A DNA stretch of 41,175 bases from Tritrichomonas foetus (lineage: Eukaryota; Parabasalia; Tritrichomonadida; Tritrichomonadidae). Each line of letters opens with the position of its first letter. Position 1 is the stretch's first letter. The stretch lies in assembly GCA_001839685.1 (NCBI GenBank), contig MLAK01000550.1, forward strand, positions 68,232 through 109,406, written 5' to 3'. Below, piece after piece: positions 28,214 to 38,462 of the stretch. Made by a program: the position numbers and the translations under genes. The notes below the pieces were generated by a model. The model was not told the origin of the DNA. It ran no database searches and saw only the letters and a list, made by a program, of their open reading frames with translations.

Positions 28214-31200
28214 TTATGTGGATGAATGTGAAGAAGAAGATTCAATCGATGTACCTCGAGAGTAGTTCTTTTTCTTTTTCAGAATTACAACTATAACAAC
28301 AATAACTACAATTACAACAACAACGCAGGCAATTACAATTCCTGCAATAGCAGCTGGCTGTAATGGAGTATCATCATTATTATCATCTGCACCATTATCT
28401 GATGATGATAAAAGCGAAGTTGATTGTGATATATCAGGATTCTCGTATGGCGGTTGATAAATATCATTGACATCAACTTTCACATTTTCTGGTTTATTCA
28501 AAATTTCTATATTATTTTTGTTAGTACTTTCAACTATTATGGATTTCGAATTTTCAAGTTTTTCCCATTCATTACCAACAAATTCTACTTTTAATTTTTC
28601 ACTTGAACTGGAAACATTAAATGAATAATCAATACTTTTTGTACCTTCTGCTAACTCCAAAGAAATAGATTGAGTTTCACATGAAATAGAAAACGCATCT
28701 TTAAAGATATTATTCAATATTTCAATTTTCTCTACTTTTGAACCAACGTTTGTCTCAATGGCAATTCCTTTGTCACTAATAATTGCTTTTCCTTGATCAA
28801 TGTTTTCGGGAATTAAAATTGAAAATGATTCAATTGGCTTTTCAAAGGTTTTTTGAGTGATTGTTGACAAGCTGTTTGGATCCATCATAACATATTTAGA
28901 ATCTAGTTGAAGATTCTCTTTTGAAATATCACAATTTATGAATCCGATGTTATCATAATGAATGGATTGATCATCTTTAGTAGTTATCTTTCCATCGTAA
29001 AATGAAATTGATGATAGTTTATCTTTATCATCACCAGCAATATTAGTTTCCAATTTTAGATCCTCTACTTTGACAGATTTTCTTAAAGAATTTTTATTTA
29101 ACAACCACATTTTTGATGTAAACAAAGATTCATCAAATACATGAAGATTAATGTCAGTTTTTGTTGATAATAAAGAGAAGTCGTAATATTGTGTTGGTTT
29201 CATTGCTCCAATTTGAATAATTAATAAAGATTTGGTTTCTTTTGGTAATTTTGTAAAGACATCATTAATACCAAGTTCGTTATCACCAAGAACAAAACTT
29301 GATGATGATGAGGAATATTTTGCGATTTTAGTTAACAATTGTTTGTATTTGAATTTTTGTGATGAAGACAATTGTTCATTTTTAAGTTCTGAATCAACAA
29401 TTTTCTTTGTTTCTTCAATGAAATTATTCCAATTTCCCCAGTTTTGATGTTGAAATTCACCGTTTGCAGCATAAATAATGGAATAATATGGCGAAGGAGA
29501 TGTCGGCTCTTGTGTTTTCGGAATTATTGGTGTAACTATTTCTTCTTCAGGAGTAGTTATTTCTGGTTTTGGCGTCTTCGTTACACCACAATTATAAGAG
29601 TTGTCTTTATCATACTCAACTAATGACAGCAAAAATGCAGAATCATATATCCAATTATCTTCATCTATTGGGGCTGAATATTTTCCTTCAATAACTGATG
29701 ATTGGATATTTGGCGGGAAATCTTTTAATTCAAAAAGATTTTTATTTGATACAAATCTGAAAAGAATATTATTAGTAAATGATATCATTTCAAAAGCAGA
29801 GTCAAAAGATAAAACAATCTTTTCTGTGGATATATAAGAAATAAAGGTTAAATTTGGAATATTGGATGCATTTTCCTCAACTGTAATGATAATATTAGAC
29901 CATTCATCATAAATGAATGCAATTGCTAACTTATCAATGAATATACCATCACAAAATTGCATTTTTCCTTTATGAGAATCTTTTTCATAATGAAATTCAA
30001 AGCCAAAATCAAATAAATTAATACTTGAAATATTATGTTCATTTGTTTGACCATATAAAACATGATGGGCAATTGAATCATGGAAATCATTATAGTAAGT
30101 CTGATCTCCAAGAATAAACATTGAATCTGTTTCCACTACTCCATGGAAGCTTGAGTGAAATAGAATTATATAATTGGTTTTTAATATATCTGCTGTTAGT
30201 AATGTACATTCATCGAGAATCATTTTGTCATAAGAATTAGCTAAATTGTTTAATGTTATATTATTACTTTTCCATCCATGTATTCTTACTTCAAGATTTT
30301 TTGTATCTGCATTTTTAATAGGCGCTAAATCTAATGTTAATGGTATGTTCGTCTGAAAACCAATACTAATTGTTTTAGCCTCTTCATAATTATAAAATGA
30401 GATTCCATTATTAATCGCTGTTGGATTACATGTCATTTCTGATTTCTCTGAATTATCAGATTGAACTTTATTGCATCCTTCTATCTCATTTGAGATTATG
30501 AAACTGATATACTTATAGTGATATTTTTCTGCATCAGGAGTTTCCATTGGTGTAACTTCAGTTGTTTCAAGTTCAGATGGAGCAATATTTGAAGCTGTAG
30601 GATCAATTTCAATAGGAGGATCCGTTAAATTTTTTACTACACTTAAAGATGCAAATTTATCTGACTTGTAATCATTAGTTACATATACAAATTCTAACGG
30701 AGTTGAAGCAAAAATGTTATCACCAAAAGTCGGAATTTTTGTTCCATAGTATGAAACATTCATCAGATTCATCATATTAAAAAATGCACTAGATCCAATA
30801 GACGTAATATTGCCCAGAAAAATTATTTCATTAAAGTTACACTTAAAAGCATCATCACCAATAGAAGTAATTTTTTCATGGATAGTTAAAGTTCCTGTAA
30901 ATCCAGAATTCGCAAACGTTTGGACGCCAATTGATGATACCTTTTTCGATATCTTTAGTGAACCAGTAAGTTCATAACAAGATGAAAACCCTCTGTTTCC
31001 GATTGTTACAACATTATCAGGGATTACTAGTGACCCTTCAAATGATGAATAATAAAATGCACTAAAACTCACAGTAGTTAAACTTGTAGGAAGATATAAA
31101 GATCCAATAAATTTAGCATCATTAAATGCATAATCTTTAATTTCTTTAATCGAATTTGTAAAAGTGATTGAATCTGCAAAAGGATATCCATAGAATGCAT

Positions 31201-32707
31201 TAGGACCTATTGATATTACAGGATATGATTTGGAATCAATTTTTATTTCTGACGGAATATTAATATTATTCGACTTTACTGTAATACAATGACCAATTAT
31301 TTCGGCACTTTCTAATTTAGAATCAACTCTGTAAAAAAATGTGCCATCAGAAATATTACTTGGCTTAATGGCTGGTAACTCTGCAAACAATTCATCTGGA
31401 TAATCTTCAGGAACTGACACACATCTGGCAATGCATCCTGAAAATGTGGTACCAAATAAAATATTGGAATTAATATTAACAGTTCCTTCATATACTATTG
31501 ATGTGACTCCTAATCCGGTAAACGCAGACTTTGAAATACCTTCAACAGTTTTTGGAATTTTTAATGTGCCATTAAATCCCTTGCAATCGGAAAATGCATT
31601 ATCACCAATTGATTTAACACCATCTGGAATATCAATCGAGCCTGTAAATCCTGTGCATTGGTAAAAAGATTTCACTGAGAGTGATGTAAGTCCATTAGAT
31701 AGGGTTAAAGTACCAGTAAATCCATAACAAGATTGAAATGCTGATTCACCAATCGAAATGATACTATTTGGCAATATTAAATCACCAGAAAACTTTGAAC
31801 ATTGACGAAATGCTGACGCTCCTATTGTTTTTACACCATCATGAATTATTAACGAACCAGAAAATTTGTTACAGTCACGAAAGGCACTACTTTCTATAGA
31901 CAAATCATTTCCTTCTATTTCTAGAGACCCAGTACATGTGCATGACTCGAATGCGCCATTTTCAAGAACTTTCATACTTTTTGGTATTTTAAGTGATCCT
32001 GTCAATGGACATCCATAAAAGGCATGATATCCGATTTTTTCAACAGTCTCTGGAATTGTTAAGGAAGAAAAACCTGTGCATCCTGCAAATGCTTGCATTT
32101 CGATGTTAATTATGCCAGTTGATAATTTTAATTCGGTAAGCTTTGTACATGAATAAAATGCGGCAGAAGAAATATTTTCCACACTTCCAGGAATTGTCAG
32201 CTTTCCCTCAAAAGGGCATGATGAAAATGCAGATGGGCCAATACTTTGAAGTGTGTCGGGTAGTTGCAATGTCCCTTTAAAATTACAATATGAAAATGCT
32301 CCCTCATGAATATCAACAACACCTCCTTTGAATATTAATGATGTGAATCCAATGCATTTAGAAAAGGCATTGATACCAATTCTTTGAACAGAGTTCGGTA
32401 TTTCTAAATCTCCTGTCAATCCAGAGCATGAATTGAATGCGTAATCATCTATTTCTTTGATCCTTGTAGGAAGAAATATTCCACCACTATAAGCAAAGTT
32501 TTCGAAAGCACGTGCGCCAATCTTTTCAACAGTATATTTCCCATTACCGACGGTTGATTTGAGAATTAAAGACACGAGTTGGGAACCTTTTCCATCTGAA
32601 AGAGAAACTGCCGAATCACTAATAATCGTATAAACAATTCCATCTTCAGTAAAAGTATCAGCTGATATACTATGTATAACAAGTAAAAAGAAGAACTCAG
32701 TAAACAT
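28214..32707 (-). CDS. BspA-type leucine-rich-repeat surface protein
   Basis: A 1497-residue type I membrane protein. The first ATG (32707) opens a signal peptide (FTEFFFLLVIHSISA). BspA-type LRR units (about 23 residues, with the pattern L-x-IP-x-x-V-x-x-IG-x-x-AF-x-x-C) form two clusters. I count about 15 units from about residue 60 and, after a non-repeat spacer with Cys residues, about 8 more up to about residue 680. A long unclassified beta-rich ectodomain follows, with Thr/Pro-rich linkers. It ends in a Val/Ile-rich membrane span (about 1452-1476) and a short tail KKKKNYSRG...HSST. The family is hugely expanded in trichomonads and linked to surface adhesion; the role of this one is inferred. 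The open frame runs 57 bases further upstream but without ATG. The mariner element lies 86 bases past its stop. Confidence 0.92.
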   Translation of the reverse strand: MFTEFFFLLVIHSISADTFTEDGIVYTIISDSAVSLSDGKGSQLVSLILKSTVGNGKYTVEKIGARAFENFAYSGGIFLPTRIKEIDDYAFNSCSGLTGDLEIPNSVQRIGINAFSKCIGFTSLIFKGGVVDIHEGAFSYCNFKGTLQLPDTLQSIGPSAFSSCPFEGKLTIPGSVENISSAAFYSCTKLTELKLSTGIINIEMQAFAGCTGFSSLTIPETVEKIGYHAFYGCPLTGSLKIPKSMKVLENGAFESCTCTGSLEIEGNDLSIESSAFRDCNKFSGSLIIHDGVKTIGASAFRQCSKFSGDLILPNSIISIGESAFQSCYGFTGTLTLSNGLTSLSVKSFYQCTGFTGSIDIPDGVKSIGDNAFSDCKGFNGTLKIPKTVEGISKSAFTGLGVTSIVYEGTVNINSNILFGTTFSGCIARCVSVPEDYPDELFAELPAIKPSNISDGTFFYRVDSKLESAEIIGHCITVKSNNINIPSEIKIDSKSYPVISIGPNAFYGYPFADSITFTNSIKEIKDYAFNDAKFIGSLYLPTSLTTVSFSAFYYSSFEGSLVIPDNVVTIGNRGFSSCYELTGSLKISKKVSSIGVQTFANSGFTGTLTIHEKITSIGDDAFKCNFNEIIFLGNITSIGSSAFFNMMNLMNVSYYGTKIPTFGDNIFASTPLEFVYVTNDYKSDKFASLSVVKNLTDPPIEIDPTASNIAPSELETTEVTPMETPDAEKYHYKYISFIISNEIEGCNKVQSDNSEKSEMTCNPTAINNGISFYNYEEAKTISIGFQTNIPLTLDLAPIKNADTKNLEVRIHGWKSNNITLNNLANSYDKMILDECTLLTADILKTNYIILFHSSFHGVVETDSMFILGDQTYYNDFHDSIAHHVLYGQTNEHNISSINLFDFGFEFHYEKDSHKGKMQFCDGIFIDKLAIAFIYDEWSNIIITVEENASNIPNLTFISYISTEKIVLSFDSAFEMISFTNNILFRFVSNKNLFELKDFPPNIQSSVIEGKYSAPIDEDNWIYDSAFLLSLVEYDKDNSYNCGVTKTPKPEITTPEEEIVTPIIPKTQEPTSPSPYYSIIYAANGEFQHQNWGNWNNFIEETKKIVDSELKNEQLSSSQKFKYKQLLTKIAKYSSSSSSFVLGDNELGINDVFTKLPKETKSLLIIQIGAMKPTQYYDFSLLSTKTDINLHVFDESLFTSKMWLLNKNSLRKSVKVEDLKLETNIAGDDKDKLSSISFYDGKITTKDDQSIHYDNIGFINCDISKENLQLDSKYVMMDPNSLSTITQKTFEKPIESFSILIPENIDQGKAIISDKGIAIETNVGSKVEKIEILNNIFKDAFSISCETQSISLELAEGTKSIDYSFNVSSSSEKLKVEFVGNEWEKLENSKSIIVESTNKNNIEILNKPENVKVDVNDIYQPPYENPDISQSTSLLSSSDNGADDNNDDTPLQPAAIAGIVIACVVVVIVVIVVIVVILKKKKNYSRGTSIESSSSHSST

Positions 32708-33031
32708 CAAACAAAAATAAATTGAAAGAACGCCACTGACACTGATGTGAATATTTGAATACAAAGGTCAAATATTTTAAAACCGTTGGCTCAATTTCGA
32801 TTGCCCTTTTTTTTTAATATGAAAAAAACCTTGTTCTATTTAATAAAAATTTTTTATTCATTAATAATAAAATCCAAACTCTGTAAAAATATAATGCTAT
32901 AATCTATTTGAAAAAAATTCTATGGATAATTTTATTGAATAATATGAAGACTTTATCAGTTCTCATTAAATAATTAGCTAGTTTTCATCAAATACCTTCA
33001 TGAAATGCCTTCAAAGAAGGTTTCCCAGATG
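32708..33031. other. Intergenic / upstream region of the BspA-like gene
   Basis: 324 bp of AT-rich DNA between two minus-strand genes. TCACA at 32746-32750 (minus strand) fits an initiator, 41 bases before the ATG. Nothing else seen. Confidence 0.4.
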
Positions 33032-35650
33032 TTAAAAATACGGTTTCTTAAATAGTGAATGATGAAATGGTTGTTTCTGCGATTCATATGAAGAATTAAT
33101 ATGACACAATTTATATTCACCAGAAAATTTGGGGGGATTAAACATGTAATCATTACCATTTTGGTCACCAATCAATGATAAGTCAAATTTTACACTCCGG
33201 TTAAGTTTCATCACATCCCTAAAATAATATTGAGCAATGAATCCAATGTGCTTGTCTGGAAGTTCATGAATGTCTTCCCATTGCTCTGGGTACTTTTCTA
33301 AAATATATTCTATTATCTTATAATTATGGAATTTCATAGAATATTGTATGGGCATAAGATTTCGAGGCGATATCATATTTATTTGTTTGGGATCTGTTAG
33401 TAGTATTAATTGGAACATCTCAACAGTTCCGATTTCGGCGACTAAATGAATTGGTGCCAAATTGTGATCATTATGTAAGGATAGATTAGCCCCATATTTT
33501 AACAATATTTTAGCTACTTGCAAAGAATCAGCTCTAATAGCTGTAAATAAAGGTGTCTCTCCTTTAGAATCGGGTAAATCAATGTTTATATTTTTATTTT
33601 GTAGTAATATATAAGCCATATTTTCGTAATCTTTAAGAGCAGCGATATGAAGTGGTGTTTGACCTAAATAATCTTTTTGATTCACAATATTGTCAAAGCT
33701 GTTCAATATTTCAACAATACCATTATGATTATTTGCAACTGCGGCATGTAAAGGTGACATTCCATTCATTGAGAATGTCAGATCAACTTTGTCTAAGCAA
33801 ATTAGTTTTTCGATATATTCTTCTTCTCCCTCAAAACAAAATAGGAAGAAGCATTGTCCCAATATATTCGAGTCAACATCATTCAGATTCAAATGATCCA
33901 ACAAAACTATTACAATATCTAGATCTCTATGGTTTATGGCATATTCAATTGGAGTTGTTTGCAATTTTGGTATAATTTCCATCACATTTACATTTCCATA
34001 TTCCAAAAATAGTTTGATGATTTCTATGTTTCCAAGCAAGCATGCTCTTTGAAAAGCTGAATACGAATTTGTTTTTACTTTATCAACAATTATCCATCTG
34101 TGCTGTAGGAGAATTTTTGTTAATTCAATTCTATTCTTATTTACTGCTAAAATTAAAGGTGTATTGCCATTTTCGTCAATATAATTAATAGAATTTTTCT
34201 CAATAATAAATCCTTGAAGCAAAAACCAAAATGATATTTTTTGGCAATCATACAGTATCGAATTGAGGAAAAAATTATCACCAATAAGATTTTCTTCGAG
34301 TAAATAATGTATAACGTTCATGTTATGAAAGCTAAAGGCTGCCTCTGCAATACTTTTTTCATCAAAATAGTTCTTATTAACTTTTTTAGATATTATCCAT
34401 TCAAATATTTCAAAATGTTTAAATTGAATTGCTTCAAACCATAAATTGGAAAAATCACATCCATGTTTTTCAACGAGTTTGATGATCTCTGAGTTGCCTC
34501 CCGCAATAGCATATTTTGCATCGATTTTCTCATCAAAATGCAATGAAAGAATATATTTAAAACATTTTTCAGCTCCAAAAAAGGCAGCATAATCCAACAT
34601 ACTGCTAGTATCATTTAAGTAGTGAAATGGATAATTGAGACATTTACGAATTTGGGATATTTGATGTTTTTTCTTGATATAACATCCATAATTGTCAATG
34701 AATATGTCGATATTATCTTCTAATAAAATTTTGTAAAAACTCATCAAACTACTGTCATCAATTATCCATAAAGATGACGACTCATCTTTAAATAGACATT
34801 CTTTTTGTTTGAGAATTTCTGGCAATGAATCACAAGAAATATTAAATTCAATATGATCAACATCATGAATATATTTGACAAGGAACCCTAATTCATTTCT
34901 AATGTTATGATATATATGATATATTTTACTTTGATTGAAGAGGGATTGTAAACATTTCATTAATAATGGTGTGAAATTAGAATAGATTTTCTTATAAATA
35001 TTGTAAAATTTGATATACTTGTCCATTTTCACAACTTTTGATGTTGCTGAAAAGATAAATGATTTACATATTTCTTCATTATCTATTTGAGATGATAGTT
35101 GTATAATATCATTGACAGTATCCTCAAGGTTTTCATCGGTAATACTAGGAAATAGTGATTCTAACTCAATTTTGATATCAAGGTATTCCCACAAGCCATG
35201 ATTTATAATTCGACTGGAACTCTGTGGTGAAGATTGATTACCAAATCCTGAATCATGTGAAATACTTTTGGTATTTTTGGAGGGTGTGTTTTGTCCAGAA
35301 AGCTTTAAATCAGCTTCATTGATAAATCCATTTAGATGTTTAAGCGTCCATTCTTCAAGTGATTTAATTTTTAGAGCTTGTGCAACCATTAAAAGATTTA
35401 ACCCATTTTTCGAACTAAAAGCAACACCATCGTTTGAGAAAACATCTTTCACAAGATTGCAATCAGTTAAATGTGGAATTTCCAACGATAATTTCTTCAT
35501 ATTACCTTCATCACAGAGATTATTAGATTGAGCAAGAGATGGACATAAAGTTTCAAAGACATAATCATTCACTTGGATCTCATGTCCATTAACAAGTAGT
35601 AATATACTATCTTGAGAATCTGCAGGAATAGTAATCTCATGATACCACAT
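33032..35650 (-). CDS. BTB-like / DUF3447 / ankyrin-repeat protein
   Basis: An 872-residue soluble protein. Residues about 14-115 look like a divergent BTB-type domain (LLLVNGHEIQVNDYVFETLC ... LMVAQALKIKSLEEWTLKHL), common at the start of trichomonad ankyrin proteins. A Ser-rich linker and a helical region follow. Residues about 348-455 have the DUF3447 pattern (AIAGGNSEIIKLVEKHGCDF, then AIQFKHFEIFEWI). About eight ankyrin repeats occupy 490-820, with good consensus units such as GQTPLHIAALKDYENMAYIL and GETPLFTAIRADSLQVAKILL. A short polar tail ends the protein. A role as a protein-binding adaptor, perhaps for ubiquitin ligase or cytoskeletal partners, is inferred. It is divergent from the small gene at 36140, with about 490 bp between. 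Confidence 0.88.
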   Translation of the reverse strand: MWYHEITIPADSQDSILLLVNGHEIQVNDYVFETLCPSLAQSNNLCDEGNMKKLSLEIPHLTDCNLVKDVFSNDGVAFSSKNGLNLLMVAQALKIKSLEEWTLKHLNGFINEADLKLSGQNTPSKNTKSISHDSGFGNQSSPQSSSRIINHGLWEYLDIKIELESLFPSITDENLEDTVNDIIQLSSQIDNEEICKSFIFSATSKVVKMDKYIKFYNIYKKIYSNFTPLLMKCLQSLFNQSKIYHIYHNIRNELGFLVKYIHDVDHIEFNISCDSLPEILKQKECLFKDESSSLWIIDDSSLMSFYKILLEDNIDIFIDNYGCYIKKKHQISQIRKCLNYPFHYLNDTSSMLDYAAFFGAEKCFKYILSLHFDEKIDAKYAIAGGNSEIIKLVEKHGCDFSNLWFEAIQFKHFEIFEWIISKKVNKNYFDEKSIAEAAFSFHNMNVIHYLLEENLIGDNFFLNSILYDCQKISFWFLLQGFIIEKNSINYIDENGNTPLILAVNKNRIELTKILLQHRWIIVDKVKTNSYSAFQRACLLGNIEIIKLFLEYGNVNVMEIIPKLQTTPIEYAINHRDLDIVIVLLDHLNLNDVDSNILGQCFFLFCFEGEEEYIEKLICLDKVDLTFSMNGMSPLHAAVANNHNGIVEILNSFDNIVNQKDYLGQTPLHIAALKDYENMAYILLQNKNINIDLPDSKGETPLFTAIRADSLQVAKILLKYGANLSLHNDHNLAPIHLVAEIGTVEMFQLILLTDPKQINMISPRNLMPIQYSMKFHNYKIIEYILEKYPEQWEDIHELPDKHIGFIAQYYFRDVMKLNRSVKFDLSLIGDQNGNDYMFNPPKFSGEYKLCHINSSYESQKQPFHHSLFKKPYF

Positions 35651-35671
35651 TGCCGTTTAATAAAATATTTA

Positions 35672-35676
35672 AATGA
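35672..35676 (-). promoter_or_regulatory. Candidate initiator (TCATT) of the BTB/ankyrin gene
   Basis: TCATT on the minus strand fits TCA-Py-(A/T); the presumed start A at 35674 gives a 24-base leader to ATG 35650. Confidence 0.35.
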
Positions 35677-36122
35677 AGTCATTTATTGATATAGTCATCA
35701 ATGGAAATTTTATTCACTTTTTCAATTGGATTGGCAAACATTCACAACTCTAAAGTATAAAAATGTGACTTCGAGTCACACTTGACACTTTTGTGAAAAT
35801 TCATAAAAACATATATATCGAATTCAAACAATAAAAGAGGTTTTAAAAGGATTGAGTACAATATTACAAATGTCAATGAATTGAATTCTCTTCTCATGAA
35901 TGAGCTTTGTATTTAAATTTGTGTTATCACCATATTCGAGTTGTGAATTGCAAATTTTAATCTGAATCAATAAATATCCCGATACTGATCAAATATTCTT
36001 ATATTCTTACCTTATTTGTTTAATGGACTTAATTATATTCAACAATATCAGAAATCATATTATCAAGCATCAAAGAATTGACGTAGTCACGGGAATTAAT
36101 CATAAAATCATTTCTTTTCACA
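35677..36122. other. Divergent intergenic region
   Basis: About 450 bp between the two divergent starts, AT-rich. It includes a short self-complementary sequence around 35765-35785 (tgtgacttcgagtcaca). No gene or RNA feature seen. The frame of the small gene remains open back to an ATG at 36023, discussed there. Confidence 0.4.
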
Positions 36123-36127
36123 TCACA
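36123..36127 (+). promoter_or_regulatory. Candidate initiator (TCACA) of the small gene
   Basis: TCACA fits the initiator; the start A at 36125 would give a 15-base leader to ATG 36140. A second TCACA lies at 36118-36122. Both lie downstream of the ATG at 36023, which therefore is probably not used. Confidence 0.4.
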
Positions 36128-36139
36128 TTTCAGCGCCTG

Positions 36140-36412
36140 ATGAGCTTACCTGATTCAGAACAGCCAAGCGAAAGCGAGGAACATGAGCAGGTAACTCCAA
36201 TGGAGGAGTTTCAAGCTCTCTGTACACAATACTATGCCATCATTGACGAAACATCTCCTGAATTTGTTCGAGAGCGACAATTGATTGAAGATGCACATCG
36301 TCGTGAGCTTGCTGTGATAGGGAATTATTGGCGTGCCAAATTGGCTCTTATTCAGCAAGAAGGCCGTTTTATACAACAGCTTGAAGATGATGCCACAAGT
36401 GTGAATGCTTAA
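36140..36412 (+). CDS. Small helical protein (90 residues), weakly Sds3/BRMS1-like
   Basis: The chosen start, MSLPDSEQPSESEEHEQ, opens an acidic disordered head; codons become richer in G and C from here, while the in-frame extension to ATG 36023 is AT-rich and unlike the rest. Residues about 20-85 form one or two amphipathic helices (EFQALCTQYYAIID, then PEFVRERQLIEDAHRREL and GNYWRAKLALIQQEGRF). The pattern of a Pro-Glu-[FY] turn, a charged helix and a tyrosine-containing second helix is reminiscent of Sds3/BRMS1-type subunits of Sin3 histone deacetylase complexes, but the protein is short and the match is weak. It could be any small helical protein. It converges with the Myb gene. Confidence 0.65.
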   Translation: MSLPDSEQPSESEEHEQVTPMEEFQALCTQYYAIIDETSPEFVRERQLIEDAHRRELAVIGNYWRAKLALIQQEGRFIQQLEDDATSVNA

Positions 36413-37322
36413 TTGTTTGTCTTTACTTATATCTTAATTTTGTAAACTCATTATATATTTATTTTTTATGCTTGATTATTTTTCTAAAATAGAGTAAAAA
36501 ATTTCTATTGAACATTTGATATCTCTAATATTTACATTCATTTCTTTTATTTTTTGATTAAGCGGCTAGCATCAAAAATTATTAGGAAAGTAATATCTAA
36601 AGTAGAGAATAAAAATTTTATTGTTACAATCTCAAGATAATGGAAACAATTTTTTTTGTCTCAATTCGAAGATCATTTGGATGATTCAGATAAGTTTTAA
36701 TTATAGTTAATAATCATACAATCAATCTGTCAGCAATAATAATATGAACACATGTCCACTTCAAGGTATATTCAATTGTTGTTTATGTCATTTGAATATC
36801 AAGCTGAATGAACGATTTTTTTTTGTTCAGTGTCAAATACTCTGTAATATCCTAACGTTGGGTGTTAAATATAGTTTCCCCTATCTCAATTCTAATCGTT
36901 TATTTCTGCGGGATTGATTAATCGACAAACATAATCGAAATATCAAATTGTGTAAAAAATAATTTATACATAGTCTTATATCATTTCCAATTTTTATCAA
37001 AACATCTAATTATGGAGGAAAACTAAAATTGTCCAGTTTTAATGGGTATCCTTAGCTTTTATTTGCTTAATCATAATTTTGTTATTTTATTGAATTAGAT
37101 TTCTTGGATATAGATATTTTATTAAATTCACTTTTTATTTTGTGAAATATGTCAAATAGGTTGAAAGCAATTTATCATGAACATTTCAAAAACGATACCA
37201 AAAAATAAATTAAAAATAAATAAGTAAAAAAAGAACTAGAAAGTTGGTCGCAATGTTTTAGTCTATAATTATATATATAAATAATTAGAAGAAGCGAATA
37301 TATCAATACAAAATAAAAAAAC
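36413..37322. other. Convergent intergenic region, no gene seen
   Basis: 910 bp between two 3' ends. AT-rich, with no long frame, terminal repeats or RNA features recognised. Confidence 0.5.
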
Positions 37323-38462
37323 TTAGAAAATGGAATCTTGAATCATAACTTGATCTGTTAAAAAGTTTGTATTCGATTCAAATGCAAGGAATAAATCATC
37401 ATTTATGTCGTTCATTGCATATGATACATCCCATGCATTATCGAAGATTTCCATGAGGTTGTGTGAATTATGTTTGTCACCAAGTGAGATTTCTGGAGAA
37501 ACCAAAAAATCTGGAACAAAGTTCATAGATGATGAGTTATCTTCTGATGCCTTTTCTGTTAAAACATTGGGTGCATTGTTTTGTACAAACGAAACTGTTG
37601 CTGTTGGACGATGTGGTGAATCATTTAAAGTATTGTTTGGAGAATTTGGGGCAGAATCTCTTTCATTTGTAACTGAAGGTGCTGAATCTGTTCTATGAAT
37701 GAATGGCGTTGGAAGTGGAGACATTGGTAATGCATGAGCATTGTTTTTATTGAGCGTGAGATTGACTGCGTTACTGCTTGTGTTGCTTCCATTAGCGGTC
37801 GAAGAAACTGCTGCACTTTGCTTCAACATCTGATTATAATGATAACGGCATTGAACATCACTTCGATTTCCGAGCTTTTGTGCAATTTGTGTCCATGCTT
37901 TAAGGCCGTGTTGAACAATGAGTTCCTTCAATTTTTCTTCTTCTTCAGGAGTCCATCGACATTTGCGTAAGTGTGGGTCAAGGCCTCGATTCCATCTCTG
38001 GCTGCACTGGGCTCTTGTGCGAGAGTGTCCCACGAATTTCGCGACTGAAACCCAATTTTCGAAACCATATTTATGGATGGCTGCGAGTAAGCGAATATCT
38101 TCGCATTGCTCCCATGGGTTCAACTTTCTCTTTCTGCTGAAGCTGGAATTTGAAGAATAACCGCCAATTTTCTGAGGGAAGCTGTTTGGCATGGAATTAT
38201 TCGGAATCGCATTGGCTTCTTCATCAAGTGGAGGAAGCGGGTTTTCATCAACTGTGAGAATAGATTGAATTTTGTCAAGGGCTACGGTGTTCTTGATGTG
38301 TTTCTCAAAAACGACTCGGCATTCTGCATAATCGCAGGTGCCATTGAGTAGCTTCTCGAGAGCTGCAAGAGCAATATCTTGTGACTCTTGATCGGCACCA
38401 TTAGCGCTATCAACAATGTAGGATTGGGCGACTGGAAGAAGGGGTGATTGGAGGGAATCCAT
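37323..38462 (-). CDS. R2R3 Myb-type DNA-binding protein
   Basis: A 379-residue nuclear transcription factor candidate. Two Myb/SANT repeats sit at about 112-215. The first has Trp117, Trp137 and Trp157 with the typical spacing and ends QCSQRWNRG. The second has Trp170 and Trp190, but the third aromatic position is Tyr (CRYHYNQ, Tyr209). The recognition helices carry HSRTRAQCSQRW and NRSDVQCRYHY. The N-terminal 110 residues are acidic and helical. The C-terminal part is Ser/Asn/Pro-rich with an acidic end, likely an activation region. Trichomonads have many short Myb proteins of this kind, some shown in T. vaginalis to control adhesion genes; targets here are unknown. An initiator-like TCATT precedes the ATG by a few bases. 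Confidence 0.92.
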   Translation of the reverse strand: MDSLQSPLLPVAQSYIVDSANGADQESQDIALAALEKLLNGTCDYAECRVVFEKHIKNTVALDKIQSILTVDENPLPPLDEEANAIPNNSMPNSFPQKIGGYSSNSSFSRKRKLNPWEQCEDIRLLAAIHKYGFENWVSVAKFVGHSRTRAQCSQRWNRGLDPHLRKCRWTPEEEEKLKELIVQHGLKAWTQIAQKLGNRSDVQCRYHYNQMLKQSAAVSSTANGSNTSSNAVNLTLNKNNAHALPMSPLPTPFIHRTDSAPSVTNERDSAPNSPNNTLNDSPHRPTATVSFVQNNAPNVLTEKASEDNSSSMNFVPDFLVSPEISLGDKHNSHNLMEIFDNAWDVSYAMNDINDDLFLAFESNTNFLTDQVMIQDSIF

